DNA of 64,000 nucleotides, from contig NZ_NQOU01000001.1 in the NCBI RefSeq assembly GCF_003576595.1, forward strand, positions 870,337 through 934,336, read 5' to 3'. Both the position numbers and the translations under genes were made by a program. Below are positions 9,362 to 22,117 of the stretch, in pieces. How positions within the stretch are numbered: position 1 is the first letter of the stretch; each line of letters opens with the position of its first letter. The DNA is from Neopusillimonas maritima. Its GTDB lineage: Bacteria; Pseudomonadota; Gammaproteobacteria; Burkholderiales; Burkholderiaceae_B. The notes under the pieces were generated by a model. The model saw only the letters and a list, made by a program, of their open reading frames with translations, was not told where the DNA came from and did no database searches.

Positions 9362-10729
9362 TTACTGACCCGCCACGGACATACGCTCAATAAGGATAGA
9401 CCCCGTTGTTTTGGATCCACGTGTGATTGTGTCGGCGCCGACCGCTGCAATTTGACGCAACATATCAGCCAGATTCCCGGCGATGGTGAACTCTTGCACC
9501 GCATGGGAAATTTCCCCATTTTCCACCCAGTAACCAAACGCGCCGCGCGAATAATCACCCGTCACATAATTTACGCCTTGGCCGATCAGTTCGGTGACCA
9601 GCAGGCCGGTTCCCAATTTGCGCAACATGGCACGAAAGTCGTCATTCGGGTCGGTAAGACGCGAAGACAAAACCAGATTGTGCGACCCGCCTGCATTACC
9701 GGTTGTTTCCATCCCCAATTTACGTGCTGTGTAGGTGGACAAGAAATAGCCATTCAACACGCCGCCGGTAACCACATCGCGCGCTGTGGTGCGCACACCC
9801 TCATCGTCGAACGGTGAGCTGCCCATACCACCGGGAACATGTGGGTTTTCTTTTACGTCGAGATGGTCGGCCATAACCGGCTTGCCTAATGCATCAAGCA
9901 GGAAACTGGCGCGGCGATATAGCGCCCCGCCACTGGCGGCCTGCACCAAAGACCCTAACAAACCAACGGCCAGGGGCGCTTCAAACAGAACCGGATATTT
10001 TCCGGTTTTGATACGACGCGCCGACAAACGCGCCAAACTGCGGTGAGCAGCATAACGCCCCACCTTCGACGCTTTGGCCAATTGTTTTGGATCACGCGAC
10101 GCTGAATACCAATAATCGCGCTGCATATTTTCGCCTTGCCCGGCTATGGGCGCCACCGAGATGCCATGACGGGTGTAAGGAAAACCGCCCATGAAACCCC
10201 GCGTATTACCCAAGACAAAATGACCTTCGAAAGTGCTTACCGACGCGCCGTCGGTATTGGTAATCAGCGGACTGACTTCGCGTGACGCTTTCTCGGCCTT
10301 CAAAGCTTTTCGAACCGCTTTTTCGGTTGATAAATCCCAGGGTTTGTAAAGACCCAGATCAGGATACTCAAACGCCAGGAAATCCGCCTCGGGCAACCCG
10401 GCCGCCGGGTCGGTCGCCGTGTACTTGGCAATATGCCATGCCGCATCAACGGTTTCCCTTAGTGCTTTTCTGGAAAAATCGGATGTTGAAGCCGAACCCC
10501 GCTGTGTGCCGGCAAATACCGTTACATCAAGCGAGCGATCTCGGGTTTGCTCAACCGTTTCAATATCCTGATTACGAACAGAAACAGACAAGCCCCGCGT
10601 TTCGGAGACCTCGGCGGCGGCATCGCTGGCACCCAGGGAACGGGCATAGTCGAGCGTTTCGGCCACCAGCTCCTGAAAGCGAGCCTGATTCTTTTTAACC
10701 GGTAAATGAAAATTGGATTTTTTGCTCAT
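9362..10729 (-). CDS. pmbA: Metalloprotease PmbA (TldE)
   Basis: 455 residues. PmbA/TldE subunit of the TldD-TldE protease family, known for microcin maturation and CcdA degradation. Seen: the N-terminal domain with [25 protein letters not shown] and the glycine-rich C-terminal barrel containing [25 protein letters not shown] and [20 protein letters not shown]. Partner tldD is not in the window. Divergent from darP with a 65-bp gap; in many proteobacteria pmbA and yjgA sit in this same arrangement. Confidence 0.96.
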   Translation of the reverse strand: MSKKSNFHLPVKKNQARFQELVAETLDYARSLGASDAAAEVSETRGLSVSVRNQDIETVEQTRDRSLDVTVFAGTQRGSASTSDFSRKALRETVDAAWHIAKYTATDPAAGLPEADFLAFEYPDLGLYKPWDLSTEKAVRKALKAEKASREVSPLITNTDGASVSTFEGHFVLGNTRGFMGGFPYTRHGISVAPIAGQGENMQRDYWYSASRDPKQLAKASKVGRYAAHRSLARLSARRIKTGKYPVLFEAPLAVGLLGSLVQAASGGALYRRASFLLDALGKPVMADHLDVKENPHVPGGMGSSPFDDEGVRTTARDVVTGGVLNGYFLSTYTARKLGMETTGNAGGSHNLVLSSRLTDPNDDFRAMLRKLGTGLLVTELIGQGVNYVTGDYSRGAFGYWVENGEISHAVQEFTIAGNLADMLRQIAAVGADTITRGSKTTGSILIERMSVAGQ

Positions 10730-10794
10730 TACATCCCTTCTTGTTTAACGCAGTTATCATATCGCTAATTCCACGATCTTATCTTTTACCAGGC

Positions 10795-11334
10795 ATGACA
10801 AACGACCCCGAAACATCTGAAAGCGAATACGACGGCCCCAGCAAATCACAGGTCAAGCGCGAAATGCATGCATTGTTAGACCTGGGCAAACAATTGGTCG
10901 ACCTTTCCGCGGACCGCCTGAAGCAGTTACCGTTATCGGAAAAGCTGCTTGATTCGATTCGGCTGGCGCAGCGTATCAATAGTCGCGAAGGCCGACGACG
11001 ACAAATTCACTATGTCGGCAAGCTCATGCGCGAGGCCGACGCCGACGCCATTCGACATCAACTTGATGTTTGGGAAAATGGCTCGCGCGAAGAAGCGGCG
11101 GCCATGCATCAATTGGAAGCCCAACGTGATCTGCTTCTACAAGATGATCACGCACTTACGGAACTGCTTGCTGAATATCCTCAAGCAGATGTACAACACC
11201 TGCGAGCACTGATTCGGGCAGGACGAAAAGAACAGGAAGCCAACAAAAACCTGCAACCAGGCCAAGCCCCTAAACGCAAGCATTATCGGGCTTTGTACCA
11301 AGAGTTAAAAACACTGCAGCAAACCAACCCTTAA
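10795..11334 (+). CDS. darP: Ribosome-associated protein DarP (YjgA)
   Basis: 179 residues from the ATG at 10795. Known family role: dual-action ribosomal maturation protein that associates with immature 50S particles. Seen: acidic N-terminus ([26 protein letters not shown]), the [17 protein letters not shown] motif, [14 protein letters not shown], and a basic C-terminal helix RKEQEANKN to [13 protein letters not shown]. The open frame begins 54 bases earlier, but the acidic N-terminus starting at MTNDP matches the family. Confidence 0.95.
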   Translation: MTNDPETSESEYDGPSKSQVKREMHALLDLGKQLVDLSADRLKQLPLSEKLLDSIRLAQRINSREGRRRQIHYVGKLMREADADAIRHQLDVWENGSREEAAAMHQLEAQRDLLLQDDHALTELLAEYPQADVQHLRALIRAGRKEQEANKNLQPGQAPKRKHYRALYQELKTLQQTNP

Positions 11335-11383
11335 CGCGCTATAAAGCTACCAAAATATATTTGAACTACAAAAACCTGTACTC

Positions 11384-12067
11384 ATGAACGAATTCACAAC
11401 ACAATTAGATTCAATTGAGCTTGAAACCGGCAAGAGTCCGACACACGCGGTAATTTGGCTACACGGCCTGGGCGCCGACGGTAACGATTTCGCCCCCATC
11501 GTGCCAGAACTGGGTTTGGCGCCCAGCCCACAAATCCGATTTGTCTTCCCGCATGCACCCGTTATACCCGTTACCATTAACCAAGGCATGCAAATGCGCG
11601 CCTGGTACGACATTAAAGACAGCAGTATCGGCCGTCGGGAAGACGAAACCGGCATTCGGCAATCAGAGCAAATCATCCGCGCGTTGATTGCGCGCGAAAA
11701 TGCGCGCGGCATCCCAACCCGAAATATTATGCTGGCCGGGTTCTCGCAGGGCTGTGCCATGACACTGCAAACGGGCTTGCGGCTGGAAGAACAACTGGCG
11801 GGCTTACTATGTCTCTCCGGTTACCTGCCTTTGGCCGAAACGGTCGAGACGGAACGCCATCAGGCCAACCAAACCACGCCCATTTTTATGGCGCACGGCA
11901 CACAAGACGCAGTGATTGATCTTGAGCGCGCGAAAGCATCATGCACGCAATTACAACAACTGGGCTACAACGTTGAATGGAAAACCTATGGCATGCCTCA
12001 TTCAGTATGCCTGGAAGAAATTCGCGATATCGCCCAATTCTTCGCGCGCCATTTTGCCCAAACCTAA
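11384..12067 (+). CDS. Alpha/beta-hydrolase, carboxylesterase/phospholipase family
   Basis: 227 residues. Esterase of the family that includes Pseudomonas EstB/carboxylesterase II and eukaryotic acyl-protein thioesterases. Motifs: LHGLGADGNDF (oxyanion loop), GFSQGCAMTL (nucleophile elbow GxSxG), HGTQDAVI (Asp) and GMPHSV (His), so the triad is intact. No signal peptide, so cytoplasmic. The natural substrate cannot be told from sequence. It converges on the acetyltransferase gene. Confidence 0.92.
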   Translation: MNEFTTQLDSIELETGKSPTHAVIWLHGLGADGNDFAPIVPELGLAPSPQIRFVFPHAPVIPVTINQGMQMRAWYDIKDSSIGRREDETGIRQSEQIIRALIARENARGIPTRNIMLAGFSQGCAMTLQTGLRLEEQLAGLLCLSGYLPLAETVETERHQANQTTPIFMAHGTQDAVIDLERAKASCTQLQQLGYNVEWKTYGMPHSVCLEEIRDIAQFFARHFAQT

Positions 12068-12089
12068 GCGCTTCAAACCCGACCGTGCA

Positions 12090-14546
12090 CTATAACGACA
12101 GCCAAACACGACGCAAGGTGGGGTCGTCCTCATCAACATCGTTCTGAAAGCCCATGCGTGTCATTAACCCAAGCATGGGCCGGTTCGCCGCCAGTACAAA
12201 CCCTTCAATGTAGTCAAGACGCTGATCGCGAGCCACTTGCAACAAACCTTGCAGCAGCTCTTTACCCAACCCATGTCGCTGCCAATTGTCGGCAACCACC
12301 AAAGCATATTCCGCACCTCGGCCGTCGGCGTTCCGCAAATAATGCGCAAAGCCGATAATCTCCTCCTGCGGATGCCCCCGATGCTCAGGATTGGGCAACT
12401 GTACCGTCGCCACTAACGCCAACTCCCGATCGTAATCAATCCGGGAATAGCGCGCCAGCATGCTGGGCGTCAGTTCGCGCAACATGGAAACAAAGCGCAT
12501 GTAACGTGACTCATCGGAAAGTGCACGCACAAAACGTTGCAATGGCTCTGCATCTTCCGGCCGAATGGGGCGCATCAACCAGGGCCGGCCATCGACAAAT
12601 TGCTTTTCCTGCACCAACTGACGCGGGTAAGGATGAATAGCCATATGGCCATACCCCGACTGCTCCGGCAAAGCCGTCAAACACGAAGGCGCTACGTCAA
12701 TGTGCACTGACTGCGCAAACAGGCGCGTATTTCCGGCCCACAGGGGATCAATAAGAATATGTTGAATCTCGGGCAGCATGCACACCATGTCGGACAAGCG
12801 CTCAAGCGCGTCCTCCAGGCTTGCCTGGGCTGCCGGACTGATCTGATGTCGTAATGCGCGCCGCCAAACCACACTGCGCTCGATAATTTGCCGGGCCAAA
12901 AAACTATTAAGCGGAGGTAAATCAACCGCTCTGTCGCGCGACGATATAACCGTGCGACCACCGGAGCCAAAGTTAATGAACGGGCCGTACTGGGCGTCAT
13001 GCCCAACACGAATCGCCATGGGCACATCGTCAACATGACTTAACCCGGGGAAATCGTCGTGAGTCGAAAGCAATTCAACCGGCACGTCGAAACAGCCCAA
13101 CAGCTGAACACATTCCTCAAACTCAAGCGTGGTTCTTTGCGCTTGCAACACGGCCTTGATCAATCGGCGAGCCTGATCGACCTGGGGCGGTTGATTCAAA
13201 GGCTCAGGAGGGAGCGTTTGTTGCGACAACACCTGGTTGTAATGATAGGTGGCCAGCACACCAAAGGCATTTATCGCAGCCTCCGGCGTACGAAACGAAG
13301 GAATACCGGCTTCATCGAGACGGTGCCGCAAAGGGCGCATGGTGGCCTCGCCCATTAAGCATGCCATAACGGGTTTCGCCGCACTGGCGGCAGTATGGGC
13401 CAGTTGTGCAACAACGGCTGCCATATCCACCCGTTGGTCGGGTGCCAGCAAAACCAGAATACCGTCGACACCCACATCGGTTGTTAAGGACGTTAAAACC
13501 TTTCTCATGGTTTCCGGTGTAAGTGCCACACGCGTTACCACTGGATTGGCAACCTGTGCTGCATCTTCCAGCGATTCTGCCAACGCCTTTTGAGTTTGCA
13601 ACGACAACTCAGCCCGTTGTACCGCCGCGGCAACGCCCATAATATCGAGTGCAAGCTGCGGTGGCCCACTGCCATTGGATACAACCGCAATGCGCCGGCC
13701 TTTGGGGCGTACAGGGCTTCTTAATACCTTAATGGCTGAAAACAACTGTACAAAATAAGGGATGCGCACCGCGCCGGCGCGCCGCAACAACGCATTGAAT
13801 ACGGCATCGCTTTCCGAGTTGGGGTTGCGTGATCCGCCGCCGGCTTTCAACACCACCACCGGCTTAACCGCTGCCGCCGCACGCAACGCACTGAACAACG
13901 CCCGCGGCGAAGGCACCTGTTCAAGATAAACTGCAATACTGTCGGTTCGGGAGTCAGTGGCCAGATAATCGAGCAGGCGGGCCAGTGTCAGATCGGTTTC
14001 ATCTCCCATGGATGCCACTGTGGAAAACCCCAGATTTGCATCGCGCGCCCAATCGAGCACAGCACTGACAATGGCCTCCGATTGCGACACCAAAGCCACT
14101 TTCCCCGGCAACGCCAAGTCGGAAGAGAGGCTGGCATTCAACCCAAGATGGGGCCGCTGGATGCCCAGTGTGCGGGGCCCCAACATGACACAATCATGTT
14201 CACGTGCCCACTGAACACAAACCGCACAATCTTGCCCCGGCGTGGCGGAAGGCGATGGTGGAGAAAGCACGATAAGTGCACGAGGGCGATATCGCTCCAA
14301 AGCATTCAATGTTTTCGGTAACGCATGATATGGCAGGGCCAGAACGGCCAGGTCAAGACGCCGCCCCGACGGCACGCCGGCCAGATCTTGCGGCCACTGC
14401 GCAGGAGCCGAGTCTGACCAAACAACATGCGTTTGATGCCGCGCCAAACGCCCCAGCGAGGCAATTGTTTTCATGGGAAGCGCGGCAGGCCCCACAACCA
14501 GCACTGAAGCGGGATCAAACAAGGCGGCAAGGCGATGACGAAGCAT
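12090..14546 (-). CDS. Pat-type protein lysine acetyltransferase: dead acyl-CoA-synthetase domains fused to GNAT
   Basis: 818 residues. The N-terminal half is like NDP-forming acyl-CoA synthetases: CoA-binding Rossmann domain (SVLVVGPAALPMKTIASL), then succinyl-CoA-ligase-like domains (VALVSQSEAIVSAVLDWA). A remnant ATP-grasp region follows (about residues 480-640). The C-terminal GNAT domain starts at RPIRPEDAEPLQRFV, with acetyl-CoA loop NWQRHGLGKELLQ. In the segment where active synthetases have SHTGALAGSDAV, this protein reads SRNPNSESDAV, so the catalytic histidine is absent. That is typical of Pat/PatZ enzymes, which acetylate acyl-CoA synthetases such as Acs. Divergent from gltX. Confidence 0.88.
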   Translation of the reverse strand: MLRHRLAALFDPASVLVVGPAALPMKTIASLGRLARHQTHVVWSDSAPAQWPQDLAGVPSGRRLDLAVLALPYHALPKTLNALERYRPRALIVLSPPSPSATPGQDCAVCVQWAREHDCVMLGPRTLGIQRPHLGLNASLSSDLALPGKVALVSQSEAIVSAVLDWARDANLGFSTVASMGDETDLTLARLLDYLATDSRTDSIAVYLEQVPSPRALFSALRAAAAVKPVVVLKAGGGSRNPNSESDAVFNALLRRAGAVRIPYFVQLFSAIKVLRSPVRPKGRRIAVVSNGSGPPQLALDIMGVAAAVQRAELSLQTQKALAESLEDAAQVANPVVTRVALTPETMRKVLTSLTTDVGVDGILVLLAPDQRVDMAAVVAQLAHTAASAAKPVMACLMGEATMRPLRHRLDEAGIPSFRTPEAAINAFGVLATYHYNQVLSQQTLPPEPLNQPPQVDQARRLIKAVLQAQRTTLEFEECVQLLGCFDVPVELLSTHDDFPGLSHVDDVPMAIRVGHDAQYGPFINFGSGGRTVISSRDRAVDLPPLNSFLARQIIERSVVWRRALRHQISPAAQASLEDALERLSDMVCMLPEIQHILIDPLWAGNTRLFAQSVHIDVAPSCLTALPEQSGYGHMAIHPYPRQLVQEKQFVDGRPWLMRPIRPEDAEPLQRFVRALSDESRYMRFVSMLRELTPSMLARYSRIDYDRELALVATVQLPNPEHRGHPQEEIIGFAHYLRNADGRGAEYALVVADNWQRHGLGKELLQGLLQVARDQRLDYIEGFVLAANRPMLGLMTRMGFQNDVDEDDPTLRRVWLSL

Positions 14547-14593
14547 GACGACGGAAGCTTACTTTAAAATAGACCCATTATTCCTGAATACAC

Positions 14594-14610
14594 GTGCGCA
14601 CAGTGTGCAC
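14594..14610. repeat. 17-bp imperfect palindrome between the acetyltransferase gene and gltX
   Basis: GTGCGCACAGTGTGCAC has half-sites GTGC-purine-CAC that match except for one position. It lies in the 87-bp region separating two divergent genes, 24 bp upstream of the gltX start. It is a candidate regulator site; no regulator is assigned. Confidence 0.3.
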
Positions 14611-14633
14611 CAAGCAAAGCCTAAACATAATCT

Positions 14634-16055
14634 ATGAGCTCGTCTACCTCCCAAACCATCCGTACCCGTTTCGCCCCCTCTCCCACCGGCTATCTGCATC
14701 TGGGCGGGGCTCGCACAGCGCTTTTTTCATGGGCTTTCGCACGTCATCACAATGGTGTGTTCGTCTTACGTATTGAAGACACCGACATTGAACGCTCAAC
14801 ACCCGAAGCGGTTCAAGCCATTCTGAATGGGATGGACTGGCTCGGAATGCAACCCGATGAAGGCCCCTTCTACCAAATGGAGCGGGTGGAGCTGTATCGA
14901 GACGTGATTGAACGCATGCTGAACGAAGGCCATGCGTATTATTGTTACAGCAGCCCCGAAGAAGTGAACGCCATGCGTGAAAAGGCACGTCTGGCCGGCT
15001 TAAAACCCCGTTACGACGGAACCTGGCGACCTGAACCCGGTAAAACATTGCCCCCTGTGCCGCAAGACCGCAAACCGGTCGTGCGTTTCAAAACCCCCCA
15101 GGACGGAGCAACAAGCTGGAACGACCTCGTTAAAGGCCCCATCAGTATTGACAATAGCGAACTGGACGACTTGGTTATTGCACGCGCCGATGGCACGCCC
15201 ACATACAATTTTTGTGTCGTTGTCGACGACTGGGATATGCAAATCACCCACGTTATTCGCGGCGATGACCACATTAACAACACCCCGCGTCAGATTAATA
15301 TTTTGCGGGCGCTGGGCGGCACACTGCCTCAGTACGGCCACGTGCCCATGATTCTCGGTCCCGACGGGGAAAAACTCTCCAAACGCCATGGGGCGGTTAG
15401 CGTCATGCAATACGATGACGACGGCTATTTACCCGAAGCGATGGTGAATTATCTGGCGCGCCTGGGCTGGAGCCACGGTAACGATGAGGTTTTCTCGCGC
15501 GAGCAATTCATTGAGTGGTTTGATACGCGCAACCTCAGTAAATCAGCAGCGCAATGGGATCCAAAGAAACTCAATTGGGTCAATGCACACTATATTCGTG
15601 AAAGCAGCAACCAAAGGCTGGCAGAGAAAGTGGCGCCCCGCATCGTAAAGCTCGACGGCAACCCCGAAGCAGTTGATCTGGAAGCTGTCATGGGATTACT
15701 TAAAGAGCGCGCGGAAACTTTGAACCAATTAGCCGAAGAGGCCATGTTGTTTTGTGGCCCCTATATTCCCGCCGACGCAGAATTAAAGCAGGAACACCTG
15801 ACTCCGGAAGCGTTAACCGTGTTAGCCGATTTCGCCGGCCAGGCGGCAACACTGCCGGAATGGACAACACCGGCGTTATCAGACCTGATTAAAACGGTGT
15901 TGAAACAACACAACCTGAAAATGCCGAAACTGGGTATTCCGCTGCGGGTAGCCGTAACGGGTCGCAAACAAACCCCGGCAGTTGACGCTGTATTAAGCCT
16001 GCTGGGGCGAGAAACCGTTTTAAAACGGCTGGCCGCGACGCTGGAAAACCGTTAA
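14634..16055 (+). CDS. gltX: Glutamyl-tRNA synthetase
   Basis: 473 residues. Attaches glutamate to tRNA-Glu. Class Ic signatures: [19 protein letters not shown] with the HLGG form of HIGH near residue 21, and [12 protein letters not shown] with the KLSKR form of KMSKS. The catalytic core continues through [18 protein letters not shown], and an alpha-helical anticodon-binding domain ends in [37 protein letters not shown]. The stop overlaps the convergent lipoprotein gene by four bases. Confidence 0.97.
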   Translation: MSSSTSQTIRTRFAPSPTGYLHLGGARTALFSWAFARHHNGVFVLRIEDTDIERSTPEAVQAILNGMDWLGMQPDEGPFYQMERVELYRDVIERMLNEGHAYYCYSSPEEVNAMREKARLAGLKPRYDGTWRPEPGKTLPPVPQDRKPVVRFKTPQDGATSWNDLVKGPISIDNSELDDLVIARADGTPTYNFCVVVDDWDMQITHVIRGDDHINNTPRQINILRALGGTLPQYGHVPMILGPDGEKLSKRHGAVSVMQYDDDGYLPEAMVNYLARLGWSHGNDEVFSREQFIEWFDTRNLSKSAAQWDPKKLNWVNAHYIRESSNQRLAEKVAPRIVKLDGNPEAVDLEAVMGLLKERAETLNQLAEEAMLFCGPYIPADAELKQEHLTPEALTVLADFAGQAATLPEWTTPALSDLIKTVLKQHNLKMPKLGIPLRVAVTGRKQTPAVDAVLSLLGRETVLKRLAATLENR

Positions 16056-16534
16056 AAGGGTAAACGGTAATCATTGGGCATGCGCTTTAACAAGAAAGCG
16101 CTTTGCCCTTCCCTCAGCTTAAGTTGGCCCGACCCTTGCAAGGCGTAAGGATAACGATTCACATAGATAGGGTCATTGGCTTCGACCCACGCGCCATTCG
16201 ACTTCAAGGTTCGCAGAACCAATTCGCCGGTAGAGGCGTCGCGTTGCCAACAGCCGGTTTCCCGCAACGACTGCGCCGGCTTACCCTTGCGTTGCAGGCG
16301 CTCGGCGTACGACATGGTCCCATCGGGGTGTAAATTCATCCAAACCTGAAATGAGCCGGCTACCCCTGCCTGATTGCGCTGACCCAACCAATTGCCTGCC
16401 AGATCGATATTACCGGACGGCTCACACTTTATTTCAGACGTATGCACCGGCTGCTTGGGCATCGGGGCACAACCCACTACCAACAGCGCCGCAATCGGGC
16501 TTAAGAGCAGCGAACGAATTTTCATTCCAGACAT
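16052..16534 (-). CDS. Lipoprotein of unknown function
   Basis: About 160 residues. A lipoprotein signal peptide ([19 protein letters not shown]) ends in the lipobox VVGC, so the mature protein begins at that cysteine. The mature part reads like a small beta-barrel or calycin-type domain ([33 protein letters not shown]), but I do not recognise the family. Starts at 16534 or 16525 both work; neither has a strong Shine-Dalgarno. It converges on gltX. Confidence 0.65.
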   Translation of the reverse strand: MSGMKIRSLLLSPIAALLVVGCAPMPKQPVHTSEIKCEPSGNIDLAGNWLGQRNQAGVAGSFQVWMNLHPDGTMSYAERLQRKGKPAQSLRETGCWQRDASTGELVLRTLKSNGAWVEANDPIYVNRYPYALQGSGQLKLREGQSAFLLKRMPNDYRLPF

Positions 16535-16741
16535 GGCCGAATTAATCCAATACAAATAAGTAATAAAGCACTGTCAGACTATTATGACGCCCGGCAACCC
16601 AAGCGCATAAAAAACACCGTCATGACAATACATTGAGGCATTTGCAACGGAATTGCAACAGCCCCCACGCGCTTGCCCTAAGACTTTTTTGAAATAAACC
16701 TTATATAGTTGTTTACCCTGCTTGCTTCGCCCTTCCCATAA

Positions 16742-16755
16742 CACTACAATTAGTG
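16742..16755. promoter_or_regulatory. NrdR box 1 upstream of nrdA
   Basis: CACTACAATTAGTG is palindromic in its outer five bases and matches the known NrdR consensus pattern (ACACTATATATAGTGT-like). It lies just upstream of the -35 of the nrd promoter, with its centre 31 bp from box 2. Confidence 0.85.
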
Positions 16756-16756
16756 C

Positions 16757-16785
16757 TTGAAACATCTCAAACCACTACATATAGT
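16757..16785 (+). promoter_or_regulatory. Sigma-70 promoter of the nrdAB operon
   Basis: TTGAAA (16757-16762), a 17-bp spacer and TATAGT (16780-16785): 5/6 matches to each consensus hexamer with ideal spacing. The predicted start is near 16792, giving a leader of about 125 bases. The leader contains a GC-rich inverted repeat (CGCCG/CGGCG, about 16880-16902) before the AGGAG ribosome site. The remainder of the intergenic region (16556-16741) showed nothing recognisable. Confidence 0.75.
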
Positions 16786-16786
16786 G
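16773..16786. promoter_or_regulatory. NrdR box 2 overlapping the -10 of the nrd promoter
   Basis: CACTACATATAGTG, extended to CCACTACATATAGTGG, is an almost perfect palindrome of the NrdR type. It overlaps the -10 hexamer completely. Box 1 and box 2 are 31 bp apart centre to centre, about three helical turns, so both lie on one DNA face as is usual for this ATP/dATP-responsive repressor. Confidence 0.87.
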
Positions 16787-16916
16787 GTTGATGACAAAAA
16801 CCTGAAAGCAAAAAAACTCTATCTTTTCAACGCGTTTTTTCCGCGTTTTCACGATCCACCGTTATCTGACACACGTTTTCGCCGGCCACCTTCGTCGGCG
16901 GTTACAGGAGCCATCC

Positions 16917-19871
<2,955 letters not shown>

Positions 19872-19935
19872 GGCTTTAGCCTTGAATCCAACAAACCAAC
19901 CGGTTAATACACGAACAGATAAAAGGTAAAAGACA

Positions 19936-21153
19936 ATGCTTTCATGGGATGACGACACACCTCAAGCAACGCCCACGCCGGCAAGCCCGGCGGCGCGTCA
20001 ACCTGCGGCACCCGCACAAGGCACAACCGCTGCGCCTGCACCGCATTACGACAACGCGGCCATGGCACCCGCGGCAGCCAGTGAGCCAACAGCGCATGCC
20101 AAACCCGCAGCAACGGTTGCCGCACCGGTATCAACCAGTCGCGTCAGTGCCGCCGACAAACGCATTATCAACGGCCAAACCGACGTTAACCAATTGGTGC
20201 CTTTCAAATACAAATGGGCTTGGGAAAAATATCTGGCCACCTGCGCCAACCACTGGATGCCGCAGGAAGTAAACATGTCGCGCGACATTGCCTTGTGGAA
20301 GAACCCAAACGGGCTAACCGAAGACGAGCGCCGCATCGTTAAGCGCAACCTGGGCTTTTTCGTTACGGCCGACTCGCTTGCCGCCAACAATATCGTACTG
20401 GGCACTTACCGCCATATCACGGCACCTGAATGTCGTCAGTTCCTATTGCGCCAGGCATTTGAAGAAGCCATTCACACCCACGCTTATCAATATATTGTTG
20501 AAAGCCTTGATCTCGATGAATCGGAAATCTTCAACGCCTATAACGAAGTACCCTCCATTCGCGCCAAAGATGAATTCCTGATTCCTTTCATCGACGCCAT
20601 AGCCGACCCCAACTTCGAAACCGGCACACCGGAAGCCGATCAAACGCTTCTGAAATCACTTATTGTTTTTGCGTGCCTTATGGAAGGCTTGTTCTTCTAT
20701 GTTGGCTTTACGCAAATACTGGCCTTGGGGCGCCAAAACAAAATGACAGGTGCTGCCGAACAATACATGTACATTCTTCGCGATGAATCGATGCATTGCA
20801 ATTTCGGCATCGATCTCATCAACACCATCAAGCTCGAGAACCCGCATCTTTGGACATCCGAGTTCCGCGAAGAAATTCGAGGTCTGTTTCGTCAAGCCGT
20901 CGAACTTGAATACGCTTACGCAGAAGACACCATGCCGCGCGGCGTACTGGGCTTGAACGCCGGCATGTTCAAATCGTATTTGCGTTTTATTGCCAATCGT
21001 CGTTGCCAACAAATTGGCATCGAACCTTTATTCGCACAAGAAGAAAACCCCTTCCCCTGGATGGCCGAAATGATCGATCTCAAGAAAGAACGCAACTTTT
21101 TTGAGACACGTGTGATCGAATATCAAACAGGTGGAGCACTAAACTGGGAATAA
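19936..21153 (+). CDS. nrdB: Ribonucleoside-diphosphate reductase class Ia, beta subunit
   Basis: 405 residues. Provides the diiron-tyrosyl radical for NrdA. Residues E177, H180 and Y184 (EAIHTHAY) line up with E. coli E115, H118 and radical Y122, so this is an active radical-bearing class Ia subunit. The first 70 or so residues are a low-complexity Ala/Pro/Thr stretch after MLSWDDD, absent from E. coli NrdB; the folded part starts near [19 protein letters not shown]. It follows nrdA by 64 bases in the same operon, with an AAAGG-type ribosome site. Confidence 0.97.
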   Translation: MLSWDDDTPQATPTPASPAARQPAAPAQGTTAAPAPHYDNAAMAPAAASEPTAHAKPAATVAAPVSTSRVSAADKRIINGQTDVNQLVPFKYKWAWEKYLATCANHWMPQEVNMSRDIALWKNPNGLTEDERRIVKRNLGFFVTADSLAANNIVLGTYRHITAPECRQFLLRQAFEEAIHTHAYQYIVESLDLDESEIFNAYNEVPSIRAKDEFLIPFIDAIADPNFETGTPEADQTLLKSLIVFACLMEGLFFYVGFTQILALGRQNKMTGAAEQYMYILRDESMHCNFGIDLINTIKLENPHLWTSEFREEIRGLFRQAVELEYAYAEDTMPRGVLGLNAGMFKSYLRFIANRRCQQIGIEPLFAQEENPFPWMAEMIDLKKERNFFETRVIEYQTGGALNWE

Positions 21154-21188
21154 TGCTTGGATACTGCTGTTCCTTAAGTTAGACTCAT

Positions 21189-21219
21189 AGCGTGCCGGGT
21201 GCTGTGCACTTTGCACGCT
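21189..21219 (+). repeat. Inverted repeat downstream of nrdB
   Basis: AGCGTGC (21189-21195) and GCACGCT (21213-21219) can form a stem 36 bp after the nrdB stop. There is no proper T-tract, so it may be a processing or stabilising structure rather than a terminator. Confidence 0.35.
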
Positions 21220-21223
21220 TGTA

Positions 21224-21270
21224 CCATTTGAAATGGGTCGCACCCTTTTAGTGGGGGCCATATCAAATGG
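21224..21270 (+). repeat. Inverted repeat in the leader of the histone H1-like gene
   Basis: CCATTTGA (21224-21231) and TCAAATGG (21263-21270) are perfect 8-base complements. They enclose a smaller GGGT/ACCC stem and end 38 bases before the ATG of the lysine-rich gene. This could be an mRNA structure controlling translation, or an operator. Confidence 0.4.
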
Positions 21271-21307
21271 GTGGACGTTTCTACGATTCATTCTCAAGGA
21301 GCACACT

Positions 21308-21964
21308 ATGGCTACAGCCAAGAAGGCAGCAACCAAGAAAGCAAAAACCGCCAAGAAAGCAACAGCGGCAAAGAAAGTAGCAGCATCGAAAAAAGCGGCA
21401 CCCGCAAAAAAAGTAGTCGCGGCAAAGAAAGTGTCGCCGGCTAAAAAAGCGGTAAAGAAAACTGCAGCAAAGAAAGCCGTTGCTAAAAAAGCAACCGTAA
21501 AAAAAGCAACCGCCAAAAAAGTGGCAGCGAAGAAAGTCGCAGCAAAAAAAGCGCCCGCGAAAAAAGCAGTAGCGAAAAAAGCACCTGCAAAGAAAACAGC
21601 GGCTAAGAAAGCGCCTGCAAAGAAAGCAACCGCGGCTAAAAAAGCAGTAAAGAAAACTGCAGCTAAAAAAGCCCCGGCGAAGAAAGCAGTAGCGAAAAAA
21701 ACACCCGCAAAAAAAACAGCGGCTAAGAAAGCGCCTGCAAAAAAAGCAACCGCAGTTAAAAAAGCGCCCGCGAAGAAAGTCGCCGGTAAAGCTGCTCCTG
21801 CCAAGAAGGCGGTAGCAAAAAAAGCCCCGGCAAAAAAAAACGCTAAAAAAGTAAAAACCAGCAAAACAGCAGCAAACGCTTCACAAACGGCAGAGACTCA
21901 GGAAGCCACCAAAACCGTGAACCCCGCTGCAAGCTGGCCGTTTCCCACCGGAGATCGGCCGTAA
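21308..21964 (+). CDS. Histone H1-like lysine/alanine-repeat DNA-binding protein
   Basis: 218 residues from the ATG at 21308, preceded by AAGGAG. Almost the entire protein is built of degenerate KKA-A/V/T repeats ([19 protein letters not shown] and similar) from residue 4 to about 185, with no folded domain. A short ordinary tail ends in [14 protein letters not shown]. Such proteins resemble the H1 C-terminal tail (Bordetella BpH1, Pseudomonas AlgP) and bind DNA by charge, condensing the nucleoid. Repeat number is expected to vary between strains. A strong terminator follows. The long frame on the opposite strand is a mirror of the repeats, not a gene. Confidence 0.9.
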   Translation: MATAKKAATKKAKTAKKATAAKKVAASKKAAPAKKVVAAKKVSPAKKAVKKTAAKKAVAKKATVKKATAKKVAAKKVAAKKAPAKKAVAKKAPAKKTAAKKAPAKKATAAKKAVKKTAAKKAPAKKAVAKKTPAKKTAAKKAPAKKATAVKKAPAKKVAGKAAPAKKAVAKKAPAKKNAKKVKTSKTAANASQTAETQEATKTVNPAASWPFPTGDRP

Positions 21965-21993
21965 CGTTTTTTACTAAACATCATTCACTTTCA

Positions 21994-22025
21994 AGCAGCC
22001 GTAACCAAAACGGCTGCTTTTTTTA
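21994..22025 (+). terminator. Rho-independent terminator after the histone H1-like gene
   Basis: AGCAGCCGT (21994-22002) pairs with ACGGCTGCT (22010-22018) around a 7-base loop. A run of eight T residues follows. Textbook intrinsic terminator on the plus strand. Confidence 0.93.
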
Positions 22026-22117
22026 TTTCTTGAAATCGTCTTTTTAGTTTCTACTTCAGTCTGCCAGACTCTCATGCGACAATGTGACATCTTTAACTTC
22101 GATGGTGACTGATACCC

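Noticed and set aside
21139-21864. 241-residue minus-strand frame rich in Phe/Ala/Gly
   Set aside because: Mirror translation of the lysine-alanine repeats of the histone H1-like gene; no independent ribosome site.
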